Positions 10,901-22,541 of a stretch of DNA of 64,000 nt are shown piece after piece. A program made the translations under genes and the position numbers. The stretch comes from Mytilus trossulus (taxonomy: Eukaryota > Mollusca > Bivalvia > Mytilida > Mytilidae). The stretch is from assembly GCF_036588685.1 (NCBI RefSeq), contig NC_086386.1:6914117-6978116 (forward strand), written 5' to 3'. The notes beneath the pieces were generated by a model. That model had not been told where the DNA came from. It made no database searches and saw only the letters and a list, made by a program, of their open reading frames with translations. Numbering within the stretch: the stretch's first letter is position 1; each line of letters opens with the position of its first letter.

Positions 10901-13900
10901 ACGTACTTTGGTTTTTATTGTGTTACCTTGATTGTATTCTATGTTTCATACCTACCATTGATCTGACTAATGTTGTACCACGTACTTTGGTTTTTATTGT
11001 GTTACCTTGATTGTATTCTATGTTTCATACCTACCATTGATCTGACTAATGTTGTACCACGTACTTTGGTTTTTATTGTGTTACCTTGTTTGTATTCTAT
11101 GTTTCATACCTACCATTGATCTGACTAATGTTGTACCACGTACTTTGGTTATCGGCAGTACTATAATGGAAGACATGATTATAGCTATTAACAATGATTA
11201 AGGTGGTATGGGTGTCTTTTGCCATCGTAGTTTTTAAAAAACAGTTAACCTGAGGTCTATATTTGTCATTTTGTCACACCCTGTAGCTTTAGAAAATGCC
11301 TGATCACCTATCACTTTTAATATATTTTTGACTATGAATCAATATTTACTACTTTTTGGCAAAGTATGTTCAAATTCTATCATTTTTAATTTATTCTCCG
11401 ATACAACCTTAACGAATACAGATATTGAGATACATCAATGTGCTGAAGCAATTTTACTTAGCTGTAAGTTTAAACACATCAGTACATATCGATGTTATTG
11501 TATTATACTGTAAGCCTACTCTCTGCAGTGTTGACGTCAGAACACAAAGCTAAAGAACTGTATGTAAATGTATTTAAGTTATATCAAAGTGAAAATACTG
11601 TATATTAGATACAAGTAAGGTAAGTGAAAAATACTGTATATTAGATACAAGTAAGGTAAGTGAAAACTCAATCAACCAACAAGAATATTCACTATCAACA
11701 AAGACTATATTCCATATATATGAACACGATTGTCAAAGACAGTTGCCAGTCGAAAATTGGTTGACAGTGACTGTGATTTTTTATATATATTCGTTTGATG
11801 TGTTTGAGTTTTTGATTTTGCTATTTGATTGGGAACTTTCCGTTTTGAATTTTCCTCGTAGTTCAGTTTTTTTATGTGATTTTACTTTTTGATAAACATT
11901 CATTGTGATGGCTAAGTTAAGGACTTGTTTATTTTATATATTAACAGATAAATAAAAAGTAACGTTTACATTAATAAAACTTGATTGTGACATCACAGAA
12001 CGAGACATATTAAATGCATGATTTTACACTAGTAATTTTGTGGGGCCCTTTATAGATTGATGTGCGGTGCTCGGTGAGAGCCAGGGCTCTGTGTTGAAGA
12101 TCGTACATTTACCTATAATGGTTTACTTTTATACATTGTGACTTGGATGGAGAGTTGTATCATTGGAACTTATACCACAAATTCCTATATCTATATAATA
12201 GAATTTGTACTTTAAGATTGTATTTAATGTAGAGCAATTAATTATGAAAAATATACCAAACCTACTTAATTGAGAAGTCCATCAGCATTAAACATTTGTT
12301 ATTTGGTCGTAATATAAAAACTTCACATTGAAAAATATTTAAACATTGTTGAAAGAATTGTTATCTCTTTAATGTGAAAATACCATGCTCTATAATTGTA
12401 TGAATTGTGTTAGTTAATATCATGCTCCATTAATCAACATAATGGTCCAAAATTGTATTAAATTTCATCAAGTAATATCATGCTCAAAGATTGTAAAACA
12501 TTGTATTAAAAGTATTAATGAATGAATGAATTGTATTATGTGATGGATACTATAATATATACTGTACTGTTAGCTATTAGATGTATTGCTTTTGGAATAA
12601 ACAATATATATGTATATTAATATACAATGCTGGTATTTGAGCAATAAAATCACTTAAATTTGAGGAACCATTTCAGGTTTTTTTTCTCTTGCAAAATATT
12701 TTTTTTTCGTTTTGTATCATTACGATACCTTTTTTCTTCAGAATAAAATCCCTGAAACTGAACATGCTAATGCCAAGGTTCACTTTAGACGAACCTTAAC
12801 ATACTTAATGAATTAATAAACGCAGCAATGTAAATATAACGGAATTTGATGAGTCTGTCATTAAAGTGAGATGGTTAGCGCTATAGAACCAGGTTTAATC
12901 CACTATTTTCAACATTTGAAAAATGCCTGTACCAAGTCAGGAATACGACAGTTCTTGTCCATTCGTTTTTGGTGCGTTTTATTATTTGATTTTGCCATTA
13001 TGATTATGGACTTTCCGAATTGATTTTCCTCTAAGTTCAGTATTTTTGTGATTTTACTTTTTAGGCTAAACGTGGATTTGAATTTACCTTTATCAGAAAA
13101 TCAAAATGGTCGTATATAAGTTCTTCAGATTGTTTTTTTTTTTTTGCTATTTCAATTTGGTATGAAATCCACTACTGCCATACAAAGAAATGTGTACTGG
13201 GTTAAACAACAAAGAGTTAAAACTACAATTTACAAATTGTAACAGCTCTAAAACAACAGAGAGGAGGCTACGCACATAGAAACTAGAATATGTCAAGGTA
13301 ATTAATTAAGATAGAAAAGGCAAACTTTAAATACGAGGCTATAACTTAACATGAGTAAATAGAAATATAATTCCTATACTTTGAATGCATTTCCTTCATT
13401 TTTCCTTAGAATACATACCTGGTATTAAAGGTTGTTGTATTGCTTTTATCAGGTTTGTCAGGAACAAAATATGGACCTGTAAGAAAGAGACTTTATTAAT
13501 GTTATGGATTATACTTTTTTTGTTTCTTCTCAATTTTCCAAATGTAATTTCAAGTAACGTAACAAAAAAGAATCAGGTTTTAGAGTTGAAGAAAGAACAA
13601 GCCTTGGGTAGGACCATTCCTTTTAACGTACCTTGGAGTATGATAACATGTTTAGGTATTTGTAACAAAATACATCAAGTAAAACACCTGTACACGTTTG
13701 GCACATTTTGAGAAATATTTATCCAAAGAAAAAGACAAAGGACATTAGAAAAGAATTTATATCCAACAAAAGCTGTCTATTTATAAAACCAACTGAGCCT
13801 AAAAGACGCTTCAAGAAATTTAATTTGTATTAAAGTGGGGCTCCCTATGGGACGTGAATGTGTATTTATGAATACAATTGAAACCAGAGGAAGCTTTCAG

Positions 13901-15780
13901 GAAGGGTGTGCTGTAAGGGCTTCCGGTATCGTACGTACTGTCGTCCGAAATGTGTTTTCTAAGTATTCTGACTACATTCATCATTATTTTTAATTACTAT
14001 TAAACGTACGATGTACAATTGAAGCCAGTGCTATTGCATATATCAGTGAGCCAGAATCTCATGCCAATTCTATTCTATTTTAACATGCAGACGATACATA
14101 AAAGTTCTGCATTGGTTTTGACTAGTGTTAACATGATACATTTAATTGAATCAAAATCAGGTGTTTGCGTATTCATAAATATTCGAATTCAAACCTCTGC
14201 AGTTTAGGAAGTTAATAAGTACAAAAATTAACAATCTTTAATTCTACATCTTTCCTCCCTTGACCTAATACAAAATTAAGAGAAAACGCCTTGATTTTCA
14301 TTTAGATCAATCAAACCAAAATTATTTCCCACCACTATGAAGCAATTACAGCCTACAAAATCTAGTTTCTTGACAACATCAGTGTTCCATCAGTCTATGA
14401 AAACCATCCCTACTGTGATTACATTTTGATTATTATCCATGCATGTCATACTTATTGATTTTAAAACATTAAAATATTACCTATTATAAAGGAAACTCCA
14501 AGTCCTAAATTATTGAATACCAAGTTAATAGCTGTAGCTGTTGTTCTTTCATTGGCCGGAAACCAGAGTGCCGACAAAACAGGTGGACCTCCCATTGCAA
14601 CAGGTCCTGCCAGTCCATTTAATAACTGTCCAATATTAACAGTCCTAAAATATTGAACTAAAATGGAATATCCGTTACGAGTCTAGTGGTTGTAAGATAA
14701 TCAATTTAATCAACAGGACTATATATTTTTTTATAACACTTATATTCGTCAAACGTTTGCGAACTGTGAAACAGAGTTGAGGTACACAACATAGAACCGG
14801 TAATTAAATTATATATTTACCACCATTAGTTTATTTTCACCATTTAATTCAGAATTAAAACAATATATTTGATATGCATACATACCAGCTGATATAATCA
14901 GGATTGTCTGTTATACATCTTACCCCCGCACCAGCTGCTACCAGAAAAGTTGATATCACACAAGCTGGCCTGAGACCTACAAATATTAGTTGTCATTATA
15001 CAAAAACAAAATGAATGGTAAACATTACTATGAGAACGACATGACGCATCGTCAGGTGAAAATAAAGTTAAGGCAAAAACTAGTCTTTTAATGTTTTTTA
15101 TAACATGTGTTTCGCTTATCATTCTTATAAAGACGTTTAAGTAGTTATCAGAAGACGTGGTATGAGTGCCTATTAGAAAACTCCCCATCAAGTCAATATT
15201 TATAAAAGAAGAAAAGTATACGACAAAGTACAGTCTTCAAAACGGCGCCTAGGCTCACAACGAACAGCGAGCTATAAAAGGGTCCAAAATGACTAGTGCA
15301 AAAACTTTCAAACGATAAGACACATTTAAGACTTGCCACATTCACATGTATTGTTTTACTCAAAGAATACAATTCTATTTTATTTTTAAATATGCTAATA
15401 AGGGATTTTCATTTACCTTTTACATCAATTATCCATGCCAGTGGAAAGGTAGCAATGAGATAGGCAATTGGTCCCCAGTTAGCAAATAATGCTATGTCAC
15501 CATCTGTCCAACCAAACGCTTCCTCGCTGGCCTCTGCTATCGGGCCCCAGGTATTCCATATCCCACCTTGCGCAAATGCAATCAATGAGAAAACAACCAG
15601 AATATACCATCGTCTCTTGTATAATTTTGTTTCATGTACGACTTTGTCGCCAGTGTCTTTTAGTATATCATCGTCTGATGTGTTGTTAGAAGTGTTGATA
15701 ACAATAGCTTGATTCGGATATATAGAATCGTAAACCGTGCTTTTGTCGTCCTTAAGCAATGGCTCTCGATCAGCTTCCAT
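4940..15780 (-). CDS. Slc49a4: SLC49A4 (DIRC2)-like MFS transporter, paralogue A
   Basis: There are eleven coding exons in transcript order: 15417-15780, 14886-14976, 14481-14644, 13419-13476, 9484-9527, 8544-8673, 8194-8302, 7725-7792, 6664-6782, 5371-5553 and 4940-5061. They total 1452 nt and encode 483 residues (human SLC49A4 has 478). The fold is a 12-helix major facilitator. Family hallmarks are YKRRWY then WNTWGPI (helix 1), NWGPIAYL, GAGVRCI, GQLLNGLAGPVAMGGPP, WFPANERTTATAI (the loop equivalent to human WFSADERATATAI), VSLGVYGCWQSVLDVIL, EQAGWLGFYSLLGG and YFEMACEASYPVAEG. The human protein is a lysosomal membrane protein reported to export pyridoxine with protons. The N-terminus has DREPLL, an acidic dileucine sorting signal matching that of the human protein. 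The exon 5 acceptor is the second of two AGs, because the first gives a stop. The function is inferred from the family. Confidence 0.92.
5670..6015 (+). repeat. dispersed repeat ending CCACATCTTCCTATATCTAT (family 1)
   Basis: This is the longest copy of an abundant family. It includes GTCCTAAGTCAGGAATCTG, ACACTAGTAATTTTGGGGCC, GGTGTGAGCCAAGGCTCCG and GGAGAGTTGTCTCATTGGCA. Other copies or parts are 12020-12195 (+), about 15150-15310, 28975-29160 and 29365-29485 (all inverted). Short ends lie at about 47823-47847, 54490-54530, 59699-59735 and 60791-60840. It lies in intron 9 of SLC49A4-A. It is short, without coding capacity, and probably SINE-like or a non-autonomous element. Confidence 0.6.
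7385..7715. repeat. dispersed SINE/MITE-like repeat, copy 2
   Basis: This matches the element at 1575-1905 over its full length, with scattered substitutions. The internal hairpin is degraded here (GTCAGCAC-TTCG-GTTTTGAC). It lies in intron 8 of SLC49A4-A and ends 10 bp before exon 8, so it supplies sequence immediately next to the splice donor. Confidence 0.6.
8969..9035. repeat. two-copy tandem repeat, about 32 bp
   Basis: The unit contains TATATAGCAGTTTGACAA, repeated at 8969-9000 and 9001-9035 with small indels. It is intronic in SLC49A4-A, with no sign of function. Confidence 0.5.
9826..9906. repeat. two-copy tandem repeat, 41 bp
   Basis: The unit contains TTTTATAGCACT, then GGATTGAGACCAGTG. 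The two copies are almost identical. It lies in the long intron 4 of SLC49A4-A. Confidence 0.6.
10749..11155. repeat. 79-bp minisatellite, five full copies
   Basis: Units start at 10749, 10828, 10907, 10986 and 11065, exactly 79 bp apart. A sixth partial unit begins at 11144. Copies differ at only a few positions (for example CTGATG versus CTAATG, and CTTGATTG versus CTTGTTTG). It lies in intron 4 of SLC49A4-A. The near identity suggests recent amplification. It has no coding frame. Confidence 0.85.
11588..11668. repeat. 35-bp tandem repeat, about 2.3 copies
   Basis: The unit starts AGTGAAAATACTGTATATTA and recurs at 11623 and, partially, at 11658. It is intronic in SLC49A4-A. Confidence 0.6.
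12020..12195 (+). repeat. family 1 dispersed repeat, partial copy
   Basis: It carries ACACTAGTAATTTTG, GAGAGCCAGGGCTC, then GGATGGAGAGTTGTATCATT, and ends with CCTATATCTATAT. It is more diverged than the 5670-6015 copy. An upstream part-family segment (TTTTGAATTTTCCTCGTAGT) lies at about 11790-11890. Confidence 0.5.
15150..15310 (-). repeat. family 1 dispersed repeat, inverted diverged copy
   Basis: The inverted signature includes CTAGGCTCACAACGAACAGC, then GAGCTATAAAAGGGTCC and GACTAGTGCAAAA. It lies in intron 1 of SLC49A4-A. Confidence 0.45.
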
Positions 15781-17290
15781 TCTTGAAAGCTGTCAGCTAA
15801 AATAAAGCAAATACATAAAAATGTTTGATAAATTAGTCATGGTGATGCATCATTTTAGTTTTTTATGACAAGATGCTGTCCTTATGATGTTTAATTGTAT
15901 TATATACCTCTATAGACTATTCATCGGTACAAATATCCCCACATCCTCGGTAGAATGGGGACAAGGCAAGATGCAAAATCGGAAATGGGAATGAAAAAAA
16001 TCGATTAATGAATTTAAAAAATTGTACAAAATAAAATCTTTTAAAATCTCGAAACTATAAACGGCATATATCTGTCAGACAAAGGGGTAAAATGACAACA
16101 AAATGTTAAGACTATACCTTCGAATATAAAATTGATTTACAAATAGTTACGTCTGTTTAGATGTAAAAAAAAAAAAAAGAGGGGCACATATAAAAAAAAT
16201 AGCTGTATTTTAACTCATTCGTTTCGTTGTGTTACTTTGTTTTTTATCTGTTACTTTTATTAATCAAAATGTCCACAACTGGCAGACATTTAATCCATGG
16301 AATAAAGTCATGAAAGCATTTAATGATTATATGTTTGTGTATATCAAATTTATCGTAATGGGCTTAATACATTTGATATTTGATCATTATATTTGTGATA
16401 TATTTACTTTTATCTGTGATAAGTTGTAAAGGGGTCATCGGGGAGAAATTGTTGTATATTTGGTTGTTTATATGTTAATTGTGTAACTTACTAGTGTCAC
16501 CCTCTAAAAAACGTTATGATTTATTTACTTTCTAACTTTCTTAAATTTGACAGGTGTATTGCTTTGGTACAGTGACTTTTAAATGTGTAAAATGTTAATG
16601 AAAATTTAAGCAGTTTCCAAATTTTTATTGGTTAAAGGGGGCGTAAGGCCATCTCTCCCAATAGCCTATACTGAGCATTAAAACGGGTATTTGGACGAAA
16701 ATTAATGGACAATGTCTAGTGTGTACTAATATAGATAATGTAGATAGCATTGCCAAGTTAACGGTATGTAAAAAATTGTAAACAAATCATGTGACTCCCA
16801 CAATGGATCACGTTATAAATAATAATTTTGCCATACCTTGTTTTTGTTGATTTGTTCTATCCAGGTGAAATCATAACATAAAACATACGTGCACTTGTAT
16901 GTCCGAAATACTTATGTATTCATTTGTGGACATCTGACAGGGTCGATAAAATTGAATGAGCCTTGTGACAGTTGTATTCAAATGTAAACATAACTGACCT
17001 ACTTATAATAATGAAAGTATAGTTTAAATAACGGAACATTAACGGTAGATGATATTCCGGAATAGCAATAATACATAATTTATTTCCGACCTACAGGTCT
17101 ATATTTAACTACTTTTCATTTGATAAAGACAAAAAAAAACGAATTGTTTTTATACATCATACTGATTCTGCAAAATATCTTAGTCGGTCTAAGCTTTAAT
17201 TTTATAAACGCGTTTGTTGCCTTTATTTTTTTTATTTTTTCATTTGGTATTAGATAAATAATAGTTTATAAATGCTGCCCATCTAATCTC

Positions 17291-17450
17291 ATTTTCAATG
17301 TTGAAAATTAATTTTTATTGTTGAAAATTTTATTTCATTGTTGAAAATTATATTTCATTGTTGAAAATTATATTTCATTGTTGAAAATTATATTTTATTG
17401 TTGAAAATTATATTTCATTGTTGAAAATTATATTTCATTGTTAAAAATTA
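17291..17450. repeat. 20-bp satellite, eight units
   Basis: The unit is TTCATTGTTGAAAATTATAT, repeated eight times with substitutions in the outer copies. The central units are nearly identical. There is no coding capacity. Confidence 0.8.
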
Positions 17451-17817
17451 GAATAGAGGGTAGCATGTATAAGTTAATTTCATTGTAATATCTGAAACAT
17501 ATACAAAAGAAACTGAAATTAAAACTCACACAAAACTTCTAACAAAGGCCCGCGATCGAATTCTCGGGGTTAAAATACCCGATCCCGGCGTCCCGAAAAG
17601 GGTCCTGTCCCCCTAATCAAAAAATATTTACCTAACAATATAAAGAACAAAAACGGGAAAACGAACATGAAACTGTGGTTGTGGTCCCATAAATATTCTA
17701 GTTTGTTTGGTAAATATAGGCAGAAACAGATAGATCTTGAACGTTTTGCGCTCTTTTGACCCGGTCAGTTTCCTTTTTTCTGTTACAATTTAAAAAAAAA
17801 AAAAAAAAAACAATCTA

Positions 17818-18135
17818 TAGAGGGTTGGGATCTTAAAAACATGTTTAACACCGCTGCATTTTTGGGCCTATCCCAAGTCAGAAGCCTCTGGCTTTTGTTA
17901 GAAGTTTTGTGTGAGTTTTAATTTAAGTTTCTGTTGTATATTTTTCAGAGTTTAGTAGGACATTCATTAACACTGAACTAGTTTACATTTTTGGTTAGGG
18001 GCCAGCTGAAGGACGCCTCCTGGTGTGGGATTTTCTCGCTTAAATGAAGACCCATCGGTGACCTTCTGCTGTTGTTTTTTCTATGGTCGGGTTGTTGTCT
18101 CTTTGACACATTCCCCATTTCCATTCTCAATTTTG
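17818..18135 (+). repeat. dispersed repeat family 2, copy 1
   Basis: It starts GAGGGTTGGGATCTTAAAAA and ends TCCCCATTTCCATTCTCAAT. Internal landmarks are GGGGCCAGCTGAAGGACGCC and CTATGGTCGGGTTGTTGTC. Other copies lie at 30379-30690 (+) and 38808-39085 (inverted, in Cyfip intron 1). Fragments lie at about 50945-51035 and 63425-63505. It has the size and copy pattern of a SINE or short non-autonomous element, and I see no tRNA-like promoter. Confidence 0.6.
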
Positions 18136-18547
18136 ATCTATACAGTTTACCCTTATATTCAATATTTTAAGTCATGCAATGCAAGGTAGTCTTATTTGTT
18201 GACTAAACGGGGGAAACACACTTTATACAAGACCCCTAAGGACCATTCACCCAAAGTATGGTTGGAATTTGTTCAGAAATTTCAGAGAAGCTTTAAAGAT
18301 TTCCACTGACAATAATATTCGTGAAAAGCGTAATTTAAATCGATAACTTCTTATTGTCTGTCATTTTCCCAAATGATTTTGGAGTGTTCTGTCTATCTAA
18401 ATTATAATACTAGTAGTTTGCAATTTGTAAATACAGCTGTTTCACAAATCATGCCTCTTTTGGATAGATATATGATATTCATAGATATTTTGTATTGTTT
18501 ACCTTCTGGTTCGAAGATATAAATTCTATGTTTCATTTCGTATATAT

Positions 18548-18552
<5 letters not shown>

Positions 18553-18580
<28 letters not shown>
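18553..18580. repeat. (GA)n microsatellite
   Basis: Uninterrupted GA dinucleotides span about 28 bp in the spacer between the transporter genes. Confidence 0.9.
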
Positions 18581-18584
<4 letters not shown>

Positions 18585-20981
18585 ACTTGGGAATGGTACC
18601 AGTAAATATTCACATGCTGTCAAAATGAAATCTCAGTGGAAGACGCAAAGTGAAGTGAGGGGTAGTACAGATTGTTAGAATAAGTTTTAAACTCTCTCAG
18701 AAGTTTGGGGCATATAAATGTTTCAAATATGCAGCACAGACCTTTATTTTGACTTTTGAAAAAAAAAGTAATGCATGAGCTTTCCATTCCATGATATACA
18801 TTTTTACGAAACTTCATAGAAGAAAAGTGGTACAGTTTTAGTCGTGAAGAGAATCCCTATTGAAAATTAAATTGTCTATATTTACTGAGTTGCAACCTAT
18901 ATTTTCAGGGATGATATGGGGTAAACCCATTAAAATTCATCTGACAGATAAGGTGAAATAAGAGAGTAGGTGGATCTTAACATCCTTCATTTGGAGCATT
19001 AGTTACCTTGTAATATGTAATATATATATCTATCAAAGTTTTTCAACATATAAGATGTATTCACCCTTGACTGCTTTTTCTATCCATGGCGACAATGTTT
19101 GTTGGCTTACTGAAAAAACTCATACTGTATAGTAGGTAACCTTATTATCATTCACCTCAAGTTTAGATGATAGGCGATCAAAGCCTCCTCAGATATGATT
19201 TGTGAAATAGTTTACGACGGACGATGGACGAAGTCCAAACGACGGACAAAAGATTGATGGGAGAAACTCACTAGGCCTTATGGGACTATAAAATTTCAGA
19301 CGATGTATATGTAATTTGTGGTATTGTTAACCCTGTATAATCCTTGGTTATCAGATGGAGAAGGTCAGTCGTAGAGTTGTCACATATTCAAAGAAGAAAA
19401 TAAAAACACTTGGCTGCATGGTACGTATTTATGATCCTATATCATTGACAAGAAATGAGCTGATCTGCGAAATATCCCACCTGCATGCAACCATAAAACA
19501 TATTCTATAGTCTAGACAAAAACGACGAGGGAAATAGGTATCACTCGACTAAAGAAAGTTTTATTCTTATAAAGCCTAGATGGTGAATGACTTTAGTCAC
19601 TGGATACAGTACAACTGGAATACAGAAGGGATCTTGCGTTGATACGTTAATGTAGACGTTAAGTCATGTTTCCTTGTAATATCTTAGTTTTCGCGTGGTA
19701 CAGTTACTATTTAAAGAATTTTTTAAAACAGTATTAATCTATAAATCATAATAGACAAATAACAGCAAGAATTCATTTCTCGTGTCGTGTACAGGCTGTT
19801 TTAAGATTTATTCCACTTTAGACGAATCTTAACACAACTGTGGTGCAATTCTATTCTTGTGAAAATTCCCCATGTGTAAGAAACGATACGAAGCTCTCAC
19901 ATATTAATATTGCAGCTGTGTGTCTAACAAAGCTTATACATGTCTTTTAGAAGGACAACATATCCCGCTTTTATAATTGTTTTTGACATAATAACTCTAC
20001 AGCTGTGGGCCTCACGTTTGACTCACAGAAGTCTTAATTACTATATTTTAAAATGAAGGATATGGGGTATCCATTCATGACACAAAATCAGTACACACAC
20101 AGTAAAAACACATGTACATTACCCTTTCAGATTGTAAGAACATTGTTTAATCATTCTGCTTATAAGAAAAACGATTACACCAAATACAAAAATTTTAAAA
20201 GCGTTTAATACTCATTAATACTCAAGATGAATGTGACCAAAGATTCTATAAATAGAAGTAAAACTGTCTATTTTATTTTGGATACAAGTTATTTCACTTT
20301 GCTTATAGGAGTCAATCAATGCAAAATTGGCAAAAGAAAACAGAATTCGAGCGCCACTGATAAGACTCTCCTGTAACAAAATATAAGACTGGCACAAGTA
20401 GAAAAGTAAATGCGCATAATCATTAACCCTAAGAACACCCGAAGGGTAGACTCATTTGCATTGCCCATTGCTCACTAGTTTCACCCTTGCTCAGTTGAAA
20501 TGGACATGTATTTAATCGAGCAAAAAGATGTATACGGTGATCAGTGAAGGAAAATATCTTGACAAACACTTTCAATCGAAAACGAAATCGGTATGTCCAG
20601 AGTTATTTTCATTTAACAGAGGTATATGTGAAAATATAAGATTCAACATGCAGATATAATACCGGTACCACCGAAGCGTCTGTCGCGTATGCCTCAGTTA
20701 TTGGTCGGCTTACTTTTGCCATTTATTTTTATTTATTTATATAAAAAAAAATCCACAATCGATTTTCATTATGATGCTCATTAATTCGTTACAATACTGG
20801 TTGTATTCAGACAGTATTGTCTTTTTATAGAAACCAACAGTGTTGCTCTTGTCGTCGCAATTTTATTTGTCTAAGGCATACATTAGTGTAACATTTGAGA
20901 GTCTTGACTTCTCTCTGTCAAAGATGCCCTCCGTCCTCCTCTCCTTGTCAATGATTTATCACTAAATTCGACTTATTACTG

Positions 20982-22090
20982 GATATTCACACAATTGTTT
21001 ATTTTGCGATTATGTAGAAGTCTAGGATTGCCTATTGATTTGCAATTACAAATGTTTGACACAATGGTAGCACCTATATTGTTATATGGGTGTGAAGTGT
21101 GGGGTTATAGTAACAATAATACTGTTGAATCTTTATTCTTACAATTTTATAAGATTATTTTAAATGTTAAGAAGTCAACTCCAAATTGTATTATATATGG
21201 AGAACTAGGTAGATATCCTATTGATGTATTTATTAAAAGTAGGAAGATTGGTCTATGGAAAAGATTCATGTGTAGTAAGCAAGATAAGATTTCATCTATT
21301 TTGTATAAATTGTTATACACCATGCATAACAGAAATATGTACCATTCAGAATGGATACGTTGTGTTGAAAATACTCTAAATGAATGTGGTTGTTCTGAAT
21401 ATTGGTTAACTCAAAATGTGTCTAAATCTGTCAACCTAGCTAAGATTGTAAAGCAAAGGTTATGTGACCAATTTAAGCAGAAATGGTGTGCTACTGTGTA
21501 TGAATCACCTAAATGTCTCAATTATAGAATTTTTAAAAGAAAGCATTGTTTTGAAAAATATTTAATAGAACTTCCTACAGATTTAAGGAAATCTTTATGT
21601 AATTTTAGATGTGTTAATAATAAACTGCCAGTTGAAAAGGGCAGGTTTTGGGGAATAGCAAGAGATGATAGAATTTGTGATATTTGTGACTGTAAATCAT
21701 TAGGTGATGAATTTCATTATTTATTCCAATGTTCTTATTTCAAAAACGAGAGGAAAATGTTATTGCCAAAAGAATTCACTACAAATCCAAATGTTGAGAA
21801 ATTTCATGCTTTGTTTAACTCAGACAATTATAATGTAATATTCAAAGCTGCAAAATTTTGTAAAATCATACTTTCTTTAGTAAAATGATTGAAGTTACTG
21901 TTTATATAATATGTTCGTCTTCCATATATTTGGAAATGTATATCATGTATATATGTTAACTTGTTCATTTAATCAACCTATTTTGTTATATTGTGTTAAA
22001 TTGTATTCAATTGTATTTGTTCACATACCCTGGTTAAGGGTCTTGAGAAATAAAAACTTGAAACTTGAAACTTGAAACTTGAAACTTGAA
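20982..22090 (+). mobile_element. 5'-truncated LINE (non-LTR retrotransposon)
   Basis: Only the C-terminal part of the reverse-transcriptase ORF is present, followed by a short 3' UTR and a tail of five ACTTGAA units (22056-22090). ATTACTG occurs at 20975-20981 and again at 22090-22096, a candidate 7-bp target-site duplication. Truncation at the 5' end and a simple-repeat tail are typical of target-primed reverse transcription. The clade is not assigned. Confidence 0.75.
20995..21888 (+). pseudogene. C-terminal fragment of a LINE reverse transcriptase ORF
   Basis: The frame is open for 297 codons and ends at TGA 21886-21888. It lacks the endonuclease and catalytic polymerase regions, so it is a dead fragment despite having no internal stop. 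Recognisable parts are the post-polymerase motif ILLYGCEVWG (about residues 29-38) and a Cys/His cluster, CDICDC then EFHYLFQC (about residues 229-251), common in LINE C-termini. There is no methionine start; the frame opens with TTG at the truncation point. The intact frame suggests a fairly recent insertion. Confidence 0.75.
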
Positions 22091-22541
22091 TTACTGCCAC
22101 TGATGGCGCCGGAAATGCTATTCTTCTGAAGCCCCTGATTAAAGGTTTAGTTATACAGTCATGTAAATAGTTTCAGTGCTGCTCAACTTTTAGGTCAGTT
22201 ACTTTTGATGTTTTGTTGATTTTTATGTTTTCTTTTTTTTTAATGTTAACTTGTCTTCCTGACCTTTTTATTTTTATTTGATTTGCCGGCTGTTGTCTTC
22301 TAAAATATTTGCAGTATAAGTATATTATACTTTGTTAAACTAATTAAAATGGCCGTTACCAACCATGCTATAACGGGTTTTTTTTATTATTTCATTGTGT
22401 AAAGTGGATCGTTTTAAAATGTAGATATATGTTATATTTTGTAATGAAATAATCAAGAAATAATGTCTTATTTCGTATTGTAATACTGTAATACTGTAAT
22501 ACTGAACGAGTGAACACTGTTGATGAAGTGATAATTTAGTT

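Larger units (their letters stand above)
15781..22541. other. spacer between the SLC49A4 paralogues
   Basis: About 6.8 kb between the start of paralogue A and the stop of paralogue B. It should include the promoter of paralogue A, just above 15780, and the 3' UTR of paralogue B. It holds a 20-bp satellite (17291-17450), a family 2 repeat (17818-18135), a GA microsatellite (18553-18580), a diverged element with GACGGACGATGGACGAAG (about 19180-19290) and a LINE fragment (about 20982-22090). No cellular gene was found. A TATA box or initiator for paralogue A could not be assigned. Confidence 0.6.

Noticed and set aside
10749-11155. CRISPR-like array
   Set aside because: The 79-bp units are contiguous with no variable spacers, and the genome is eukaryotic. 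It is a minisatellite.
15489-15712. Two plus-strand frames overlapping SLC49A4-A exon 1
   Set aside because: They are antisense shadows of a clearly conserved minus-strand exon. The same applies to 31510-31707 over paralogue B exon 1.
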